Positions 35,961-41,662 of a stretch of DNA of 41,662 bases are shown here, one piece after another (position 1 is the stretch's first letter; each line of letters opens with the position of its first letter). The stretch is from a virus, in IMG/VR virus record IMGVR_UViG_3300032157_000376, positions 1 through 41,662 of that record; one strand, written 5' to 3'. A program made the position numbers and the translations under genes. The notes beneath the pieces are model-generated. The model had not been told where the DNA came from. It saw nothing but the letters and a program-made list of their open reading frames with translations, and ran no database searches.

Positions 35961-38410
35961 TGGGTGCAGGATTCGGCGCAGCCATCAAGGCCATCGGCGT
36001 CTACCTGGCCTCCAAGGCCGTCGTCGCGCAGCTCGTGCGCATGATCCTAGTCAACGTCGCAATCGGACTGCTCGCGCGATCGCGCGCGCGCCGCGGCGCC
36101 GGCGGTCCGCCGCCCGTCAACGTCACGGTGCGCAACACCACCGAGAACCGGCGCCTGATCTTCGGGCGGACCCGCTGCGGCGGAGCGATCGTGTTCTTCG
36201 GCGCGTCCGGCACGGACAACGAGTACTTGCACTACGTGGTCGCGTTCGCTGGCCATCAGTGCAACGCGATCCGTGATATCTGGCTCGACAAGTTCCGGAT
36301 CATGGAGAGCCACATTGACGGCAGCGGAGCCGTCACCGTGGGCGATCTCGCCGGCGTTTGCTGGATCTGGAAATACCTCGGGACTTCGGCGCAAACCGCT
36401 GACAGCGATCTCATCACTGCCTTCCCGTTCACGTGGAGCTCGTCGCACCGGCTGCGCGGCGTCACTTACGTGCACATCAAGATGCTGCGCGACCAGGACA
36501 AGTGGCCGAGCGGCGCGCCGCAGAACGTCACCGCGATCATCGAGGGTGCGCTTTGCTACGACCCTCGGAAGGACTCGACCAACGGCGGCAGCGGCTCGCA
36601 CCGGCGCACGAATCCGTCGACGTGGGAGTTCACTCGAAACCCCGCGCTGCACGCACGCCATTACATCTCCGGCGGCTCGGTGGTAAACGACACCGGAAGC
36701 AGGCTCGTCCGGTATGGTTTCCAGGAAGCCGACTCGCGCATCGCGGACAGCTACTTCGCGGCCGCGGCCAACGTATGCGATACGCAGCTCACCGGCGCAT
36801 ACACCACACCGGACGGCGACCAGGCCACGTGGAACAACGACCTCGAGGTGAGCACGGGCGAGACGCGGAGGGAAATCCTCGAGGCGATCTTGCAGTCGAT
36901 GGCCGGCTATGCGGTCTATCCACACGGGCAGTGGCGGGTGTATGCGGGCGGCTACGACACGCCCCTGCACACGATCACGCAGGACGACCTGTACACGCTC
37001 GAGGAAGCGCCGATCGAGATCCAGGACACGAGCGACGACCAAGACCGATACAACGCAGTCGCCGGCATCTTCATCGATGAGGCCAATCAGTACATCCAGC
37101 AGACGACGCCTTTCCGCACCGAATCGACCTACCAGGACCAAGACGGCGGCGAGTTCATTCCGAAGGAGATCATTCTTCGGGGGTGCGTGGACAAGTACCG
37201 CGCGCAGAGGCTCTGCGAGATCGAGCTGCGAAAGTCGCGGCAGATGCGGATCATCAACATTCGCGGCGCGCTCAACCTGCTCAAGATCGCGCCCGGGGAA
37301 ACCTTCCAGCTGAGCCATTCCACCTTCGGGTGGACGAATCGCGTGTTCCGTGTAATCGAGCGACAGCTCGAGTTCACCGAGGAAGCCGGCCGCGTCGTGA
37401 TCACCGCGAAGGCAGACGCTGCAAGCGTGTACGTGCCGATCGAAACGGCCGACTACATCACGCCGAACGCCGTGGCTCTGATTCGCCAGGTAGAACGGCC
37501 GGCGGCGCCGACAGATCCGGTGACGGTGCCCCAAGCGGACGCCGTCCTTTTCCGCTGGACTCGCTCGTCGACGCAAGGCGTGCTTTATGAGGTGCAGGCC
37601 TCGACCAACTCGGATATGTCATCGGCCACCACGGTCTACGACGGCACCGACAACCAGGCCTATATCGATCGCACGTCGACCACGACTTACTACTTTCGGG
37701 TGCGCGCGAAGAAGGCGGGTCAAACCTCGGACTGGGTTCCCTCGAGCGGAGGCGTCGCCGGCGCCGCGCTCGGCGTCTCCGCCACGCTGACGGCCAGTGC
37801 CTCGCCCGGCACTGCCTCGAGCTCGAGCACCAGCGCGAGCCAGACCACGAACAGCGTCACGGTCACGCCGAATGGCGGGACGTCCCCGTACACCTACGCC
37901 TGGACATGGGCGAGCGGTGGATCCGGTATCTCGATTACCAGCGCCACTGCGGCCGCGACAACGTTCAGCGCCACGAGTCTTGGGGATCCGGAGACGCGAT
38001 CGGGCGTGGCCCGTTGCACGGTCACCGACAGCGCCGCCCAGACCTACATCGTCGACGTGCCGGTCTCGATCGCGCGCACGCCGTCGTTTACCGCGACCGC
38101 CGCTGGTACTTCACCCACCGTGAAGACGGCGAACGCCACGACGATCACCAGCAACAACATCACGGCGACGCCGAGCGGTGGCACCGCGCCGTACACCTAC
38201 GCCTGGTCGATCATTTCCGAGGACGACCCGGACGGCACGCCGACGCTGCTCAACAGCACGTCGCAGAGCTGCCAAGTGCGTACCACGCAAGATCCAGCGG
38301 ATCAGATCTACATCTCGGTCTCGGTGCGCTGCGTGGTGACGGACAACATCGGCCGCACCGCGACCACCAACACCGTTGCAGTCAGCCACGGGCACATCGA
38401 TGGCACCTGA
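35960..38410 (+). CDS. Tail tip / host-specificity protein (gpJ-like)
   Basis: An 816-residue tip protein. The N-terminal hydrophobic helix (AIGVYLASKAVVAQLVRMIL) and NTTENRRLIFGRTR resemble gpI/gpJ junction proteins. Residues 60-500 form the central J-like hub (FNAIRD-type region, then TWNNDLEVSTGETRREILE). A fibronectin III domain lies at about 513-600 (YYFRVRAKKAGQTSDW), followed by two Ig-like repeats with PNGGTSPYTYAWTW and PSGGTAPYTYAWSI (about 610-816). Likely binds the host receptor. The final gene of the tail operon, coupled to its neighbours by TGATG and an overlap. Confidence 0.82.
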   Translation: MGAGFGAAIKAIGVYLASKAVVAQLVRMILVNVAIGLLARSRARRGAGGPPPVNVTVRNTTENRRLIFGRTRCGGAIVFFGASGTDNEYLHYVVAFAGHQCNAIRDIWLDKFRIMESHIDGSGAVTVGDLAGVCWIWKYLGTSAQTADSDLITAFPFTWSSSHRLRGVTYVHIKMLRDQDKWPSGAPQNVTAIIEGALCYDPRKDSTNGGSGSHRRTNPSTWEFTRNPALHARHYISGGSVVNDTGSRLVRYGFQEADSRIADSYFAAAANVCDTQLTGAYTTPDGDQATWNNDLEVSTGETRREILEAILQSMAGYAVYPHGQWRVYAGGYDTPLHTITQDDLYTLEEAPIEIQDTSDDQDRYNAVAGIFIDEANQYIQQTTPFRTESTYQDQDGGEFIPKEIILRGCVDKYRAQRLCEIELRKSRQMRIINIRGALNLLKIAPGETFQLSHSTFGWTNRVFRVIERQLEFTEEAGRVVITAKADAASVYVPIETADYITPNAVALIRQVERPAAPTDPVTVPQADAVLFRWTRSSTQGVLYEVQASTNSDMSSATTVYDGTDNQAYIDRTSTTTYYFRVRAKKAGQTSDWVPSSGGVAGAALGVSATLTASASPGTASSSSTSASQTTNSVTVTPNGGTSPYTYAWTWASGGSGISITSATAAATTFSATSLGDPETRSGVARCTVTDSAAQTYIVDVPVSIARTPSFTATAAGTSPTVKTANATTITSNNITATPSGGTAPYTYAWSIISEDDPDGTPTLLNSTSQSCQVRTTQDPADQIYISVSVRCVVTDNIGRTATTNTVAVSHGHIDGT

Positions 38411-38420
38411 GGGAAAGCGT

Positions 38421-38753
38421 ATGCGGAGATTCGATCGGATCCAAACCCTGCAGACCGATCCCATCCTGCTGGCTCGCTTCAAGAGCGCGATCGAGAAGCG
38501 AGCACTGCAGATCGCCACGTCGAAGGAAGGCCAGGACGCGCCAGAGATCGTCTGGGCGAAGCGAGCCTTCCTCAACATCGATGCCGACCTGTCGCAGAAG
38601 TACGCGGCGTTGGCCTTGCGCATCGCCTTGCACGAGAACGAGAAGCTGCGAGCCAGGCTCGAGGACGACGATGGTCCGAAGGAACTCCCCGACTCCGACA
38701 TCGAAGAGATCGTCGCGAGCTGCGTCGAAAGATTCGTCGAGCTCGGCATCTAG
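38421..38753 (+). CDS. Hypothetical helical protein
   Basis: A 110-residue, highly charged helical protein (RFKSAIEKRALQIATSKEG, YAALALRIALHENEKLRARLEDD). ATG 38421 has GAGGGA about 7 bp upstream; ATG 38400, overlapping the tip gene, is also possible. No family recognised; it might be a small tail- or lysis-associated protein by position. Confidence 0.6.
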   Translation: MRRFDRIQTLQTDPILLARFKSAIEKRALQIATSKEGQDAPEIVWAKRAFLNIDADLSQKYAALALRIALHENEKLRARLEDDDGPKELPDSDIEEIVASCVERFVELGI

Positions 38754-38781
38754 CTTCAACGCCCCGGAGGGCAATCATCAC

Positions 38782-39162
38782 ATGAGCGACGTCGTCGGAG
38801 GAATCATGGGCGAGATCAAGCGTCACCCCTATACGAGCGTTGCGGCGCTCGCGTGTCTCGGATTCTGCATGGTGGCAGTTCCGTTGCTCTACACGCAGAA
38901 GGCAGACGCGGGCGACGTCCAGCAGGTCACAGCGACCCTCAGCAAGGATATGGCCGATCTGCGCGGCACGCTGCTGAGAGAGTCTGCCCAAGGCGAGCTC
39001 AACAACGTGCGGCGCGAGCTCTTCAACATCAACATGCGCATCAAGGAGCTCGAGGACAAGGGTCTCGCGGTCGAGCTGCTGCTCTACCAGCGCCGCGACG
39101 ATCTTCTGGCGCAACAGCGAATGCTCGAGGCGAAGCTCGCGCAGCTGGTGCCGAAGCAATGA
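38782..39162 (+). CDS. Membrane-anchored coiled-coil protein
   Basis: A 126-residue protein with one N-terminal membrane helix (about 18-38, SVAALACLGFCMVAVPLLY) and a long coiled coil to the end. Next to the endolysin, this layout recalls i-spanin or Rz-type proteins, although spanins usually have their helix nearer the N-terminus and a lipoprotein partner. The lipoprotein at 39979-40440 could be that partner. GGAGG lies about 11 bp before the ATG. Confidence 0.6.
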   Translation: MSDVVGGIMGEIKRHPYTSVAALACLGFCMVAVPLLYTQKADAGDVQQVTATLSKDMADLRGTLLRESAQGELNNVRRELFNINMRIKELEDKGLAVELLLYQRRDDLLAQQRMLEAKLAQLVPKQ

Positions 39163-39731
39163 GCGTCGACGCCATCATCAATGGCGTGCTCGATCGGGAG
39201 GGCGAGGAGTACACCAACGATCCGCCCGACTCGGGCGGCCCCACCAAGTGGGGCATCACGCTCGACACGCTGACCGAGTACCGGCAGAAGCAGTGCACGC
39301 CGGCGGACGTCGAGAAGCTCACGCGCGCGGAGGCCTTCAACTGCTACGACTGGCTCTTCGTCCAGCGGCCCGGCTTCTCGAGGATCCTGCAGATCTCGCG
39401 TGCGATCGCCGAAGAGCTCATCGACACGGGCGTCAACTGCGGCCCCAACGTCGCGATCGGCATGCTGCAGCGCTGCCTCAACGCGTTCAATCAGAACGGC
39501 AGCAAGTATCCGGACATCGAGGTCGACTATCGCATCGGCCCCGCCACCGAGCGCGCTCTGCAGGCCTTCCTCGCCTGGCGCGGCACGGATGGCGCGATCG
39601 TCCTCTACAAGGCACTGAACTGCCTGCAGGGCGAGCGTTACATCCACCTCGCCGAGACTCGTCCGAAGGATGAGCGATTCGTTTACGGCTGGCTGCGCGA
39701 GCGGGTCGGCCTCACACCGGAGGGAGCATGA
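39159..39731 (+). CDS. Endolysin, GH108-type muramidase
   Basis: A 190-residue lysozyme-like protein. The GH108 signature is visible at the N-terminus: LDREGEEYTNDPPDSGGPT then KWGIT, with E14 as the expected catalytic acid. The C-terminal two thirds match the peptidoglycan-binding domain usual in this family (CGPNVAIGMLQRCLNAF, IGPATERALQAF). Cuts cell wall glycan for lysis. No signal peptide, so it needs the holin. ATGA overlaps on both sides. Confidence 0.9.
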   Translation: MSVDAIINGVLDREGEEYTNDPPDSGGPTKWGITLDTLTEYRQKQCTPADVEKLTRAEAFNCYDWLFVQRPGFSRILQISRAIAEELIDTGVNCGPNVAIGMLQRCLNAFNQNGSKYPDIEVDYRIGPATERALQAFLAWRGTDGAIVLYKALNCLQGERYIHLAETRPKDERFVYGWLRERVGLTPEGA

Positions 39732-39982
39732 CACCCAAGTTCAAGCTGATCTGCCAACTCATCATCTCGGTCATCGTGATTCTCGGCTTCTTCGGATTCG
39801 TGTTCGCGCTCTTCTTCTTCGCGCGTTCGATCGATCCGAGTGTGAAGGAGTCCCTCACGCAGATCTCCGGCGCGCTCATCGCGGCCTTCGGTGGTGTTGT
39901 CGGCTTCTGGCTCGGCACGTCGCTCTCGAGCGCCGGCAAGGATCACACGATTTCCCAACTGACCACAGGAAAGACCCCATGA
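39728..39982 (+). CDS. Holin-like membrane protein
   Basis: An 84-residue protein with two hydrophobic helices (about 9-31, LIISVIVILGFFGFVFALFFF, split by few polar residues; and about 43-65) and a polar C-terminus. Size, topology and position right after the endolysin suggest a holin. ATGA overlaps with endolysin and lipoprotein genes. Function is inferred from context. Confidence 0.7.
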   Translation: MTPKFKLICQLIISVIVILGFFGFVFALFFFARSIDPSVKESLTQISGALIAAFGGVVGFWLGTSLSSAGKDHTISQLTTGKTP

Positions 39983-40440
39983 AAGTAAATCGCATTCTCG
40001 CGGCGCTCATCGCGGCCGCGGCCATCACGCTCGCCGGCGGCGTTTCCGGATGCGCCAGCAATGGCAACCTGCTCGAGGAGAACAGCGCGGCCGCGCAGCT
40101 CATCGTCAAGTACGCGGCCATGAAGTATGTCGAGGAGGCCTCGCTCAGTGATCGCGGTGCGCGCGCCCGCCGCGTGATCGACGTGGCCAAGCTCGTCGCC
40201 GAAACCGCCAAGGGCGAACCGATCACGCTGCAGCGCCTGGCCGCGATCGCCGCCGAGCAGCTGCCCGCGAACCTGCCGCAGTCCGATCGAACGCTGGCGC
40301 TCACGCTGATCTCCGTGGCGCAAACCGAGCTGCAGAAGCGCACCGGCGTGGGTGGCCTCGAGTCCGACACGCTGCTGAAGCTTGCCGAGGTCCTCGGCTG
40401 GATCGCGGACGCGGCCGCGCTCTACGCGTCCCCCGTCTAG
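39979..40440 (+). CDS. Small lipoprotein of the lysis region
   Basis: A 153-residue protein with a lipoprotein signal peptide: ILAALIAAAAITLAGG and a lipobox-like GVSGC. The mature part is helical, acidic and basic mixed (LIVKYAAMKYVEEASLSDRGARARR). It might serve as outer-membrane spanin or as a surface protein of the lysogen. It is longer than a classic Rz1. Confidence 0.65.
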   Translation: MKVNRILAALIAAAAITLAGGVSGCASNGNLLEENSAAAQLIVKYAAMKYVEEASLSDRGARARRVIDVAKLVAETAKGEPITLQRLAAIAAEQLPANLPQSDRTLALTLISVAQTELQKRTGVGGLESDTLLKLAEVLGWIADAAALYASPV

Positions 40441-40452
40441 CGGAGCGCCGCC

Positions 40453-40812
40453 ATGGCGAAGGCGAAGACCGTCGAGGATAGAGACGGCCGCTTCTACGGG
40501 ATCCGCTTCAACTGCCCGGGCTGCATGGACGAGGACTTCACTGGCGCGCACATCTTGCCCGTGAACTGGACGCCGCCGGGCAGGGAGCAATCCCCGCATA
40601 ACGCCGGCCAGGCCCATTGGGAATTCAATGGCGACATGGAGCGGCCCACCTTCAGCCCGTCAATCCTCTCGAGGATGACCCGTCGGGATGTGCCCTTCGT
40701 CTGCCACAGCTTCATTCGCGACGGCCAGGTGGAGTTCCTGAGCGATTGCACGCACGCGCTGGCAGGCAAGACGGTGCCGCTGCCGGATCTGCTCGGCGAC
40801 AGCGAACAGTAG
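40453..40812 (+). CDS. DUF6527-like protein
   Basis: A 119-residue protein with NCPGC (possible zinc ligand), HWEFNGDMERPTFSPSIL, CHSFIRDGQVEFLSDCTHAL and AGKTVPLPD, the pattern of DUF6527, a family of unknown role often in prophages. The conserved C and H residues suggest metal binding. ATG 40453 follows GCGGAGCGCC. Confidence 0.75.
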   Translation: MAKAKTVEDRDGRFYGIRFNCPGCMDEDFTGAHILPVNWTPPGREQSPHNAGQAHWEFNGDMERPTFSPSILSRMTRRDVPFVCHSFIRDGQVEFLSDCTHALAGKTVPLPDLLGDSEQ

Positions 40813-40839
40813 TCCCCGGCCGCGGGCACTGGATGGACG

Positions 40840-41061
40840 TTGACGCCTGTCGGAGATGAAACTGGCCGCGTGCCAGGGTTCATCCGCTTCACCGCCGACG
40901 ACTACCTCACCGCCGCCATGGCGTGTCGCAGGGAGGCCGAGTACTGCCGCAAGGAAGCCGAGCAGCACCAGAGCCCCACCATTGTGAAGCTCTTCAACGA
41001 AGCTCGGCAGCGCAACCTGGAAGTCGCGGAGAAGTGCGAGCTCGCCGCCCGCGTTTTGTAG
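40840..41061 (+). CDS. Last phage gene, small helical protein
   Basis: A 73-residue protein starting TTG 40840 or GTG 40870. The body (YLTAAMACRREAEYCRKEAE, IVKLFNEARQRNLEVAEKCE) is helical and charged, probably cytoplasmic. No family recognised. It is the last rightward gene before the suspected attachment junction. Confidence 0.5.
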   Translation: MTPVGDETGRVPGFIRFTADDYLTAAMACRREAEYCRKEAEQHQSPTIVKLFNEARQRNLEVAEKCELAARVL

Positions 41062-41662
41062 ACGTCTGCAAACGGAAGAGGGCAATCCCGGCGAGGGCGG
41101 CGATCGCCAACCCCAGCGCACTTGGCTCGGGGACGGGGACCTGGCGCCAAGTGCCGGGCGTGCTCGAGCTCACGCATGTGCTCTCCGTCGGCTCGTTGTT
41201 GCCGCAGACGGGGTAGTGCCGCCTGTCGCCTCGGTCGGAAACGATGAGTTCGTGGAAGTCATCCAGGAGCGCGATGCGCCACGATAAGAGATCCCCGTGC
41301 GCATCGGTGGTGAAGGTGAACACTGCACCCACCGACCAGTTCGTCCAAGTCTCCGCATGGACGCCATCGAAGAATTGCCAGTCGATCACTGGTACGTCGC
41401 ACTCGTAGTTGCATTCCGGGTTCTCTTTCCAGAAGTCGAACGACTGGTTGCGGTGGTCACCGCCCGCAATCAGGGTGGTGTCGATCACGAAGGATCCGGA
41501 AATGAAGTTCTGCGTGCGATCCACCCATGGATTTGCACCGACGCTCGGGTCGGATGGATCGGCGACATAGTCGTACTCGGCGCCGGTGTATTCGTATTTG
41601 AAGATCGCGCCGTTGGCCGCGCCGGCGGTCGCCAGCAGCGCGATGAAGGTAAGTGCACGCAT
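40994..41662 (-). CDS. PEP-CTERM exported protein, host gene with likely altered 3' end
   Basis: A 222-residue exported protein: signal peptide MRALTFIALLATAGAANG, beta-rich body, then VPVPEPSALGLAIAALAG and a hydrophobic helix ending in LFRL, the PEP-CTERM sorting signal cut by exosortase. Such proteins normally stop within a few basic residues of the helix. Here a further 25 residues follow, reaching to 40994 and crossing the end of the last phage gene. That suggests the natural stop was lost or moved at the attachment junction. The start is at the window edge with no upstream sequence to check. Orientation is opposite to the lysis genes. Confidence 0.85.
   Translation of the reverse strand: MRALTFIALLATAGAANGAIFKYEYTGAEYDYVADPSDPSVGANPWVDRTQNFISGSFVIDTTLIAGGDHRNQSFDFWKENPECNYECDVPVIDWQFFDGVHAETWTNWSVGAVFTFTTDAHGDLLSWRIALLDDFHELIVSDRGDRRHYPVCGNNEPTESTCVSSSTPGTWRQVPVPEPSALGLAIAALAGIALFRLQTSTKRGRRARTSPRLPGCAAELR
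41060..41160. other. Probable attachment junction (attR)
   Basis: Phage coding ends at 41061 and the PEP-CTERM motif ends near 41070-41080, so host-phage junction should be in or close to this stretch. No repeat partner is visible because the left end of the window stops at the integrase. Confidence 0.35.

Noticed and set aside
36047-37576. 509-residue minus-strand frame under the gpJ-like gene
   Set aside because: Antisense to a protein with recognisable tail-tip and FN3 domains.
41059-41070. AGACGTCTGCA shared with the palindrome at 28837-28854 as a possible att core
   Set aside because: Only 11 bp, palindromic in nature, and at places with no other homology; chance or AatII-like similarity is sufficient.

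Overview
The window is an almost complete, GC-rich prophage (or temperate phage genome) of a tailed phage with a lambda-like siphovirus plan. The host is probably a high-GC proteobacterium. The only gene that looks like host DNA is a PEP-CTERM exported protein at the extreme right, a protein class common in environmental beta- and gammaproteobacteria. No tRNA, rRNA, CRISPR array or insertion sequence was seen.

Layout. (1) 1-10446, minus strand: one long leftward operon of about twenty genes, nearly all joined by ATGA, GTGA or TGATG overlaps. It starts at a repressor-controlled promoter near 10.5 kb and ends with a DUF4224 protein and a tyrosine integrase. In its middle (4.8-8.2 kb) sits a complete diversity-generating retroelement (DGR): two DUF1566-type target proteins each ending in a variable repeat (VR), an Avd-like helical protein, a template repeat (TR), a DGR-type reverse transcriptase (RT) and an HNH protein. 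A ParB-like protein follows. (2) 10447-11230: immunity region with a cI-like repressor, a Cro-like protein on a divergent promoter, and three related 13-bp operators. (3) 11231-14639: rightward early genes (replication initiator with helix-turn-helix, DUF1064 nuclease, putative late regulator), followed by a promoter-leader-terminator arrangement like lambda pR'. (4) 14892-20683: three consecutive proteins with signal peptides and one repeat-bearing protein, possibly adhesins or lysogenic-conversion factors. (5) 20696-22401: tail protein Z and a second tyrosine recombinase. (6) 22596-31708: packaging, portal, protease-capsid fusion, decoration, head-tail joining, tail tube, and tail chaperones with a canonical -1 frameshift site. 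(7) 31692-38410: tape measure and tail tip. (8) 38421-41061: lysis genes (GH108 endolysin, holin-like and lipoprotein) and small accessory genes. (9) 40994-41662: PEP-CTERM gene whose 3' end seems to run into phage DNA.

The main result is the DGR. Comparing the TR with the two VRs base by base gives 22 differences, 11 per VR. All 22 fall on adenines of the TR coding strand, and the roughly 100-bp repeats are otherwise identical. This is the signature of adenine-directed mutagenic retrohoming. Three features are unusual: the TR lies in frame inside the RT reading frame, whose start overlaps the avd stop; two diversified genes sit in tandem; and the system is in the repressor/integrase operon, not beside the tail fibres. 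This suggests that diversification and the target proteins are controlled with the lysogeny decision.

All functional names come from reading motifs and gene order. No database search was possible. Start codons are given as most likely from overlaps and ribosome binding sites.
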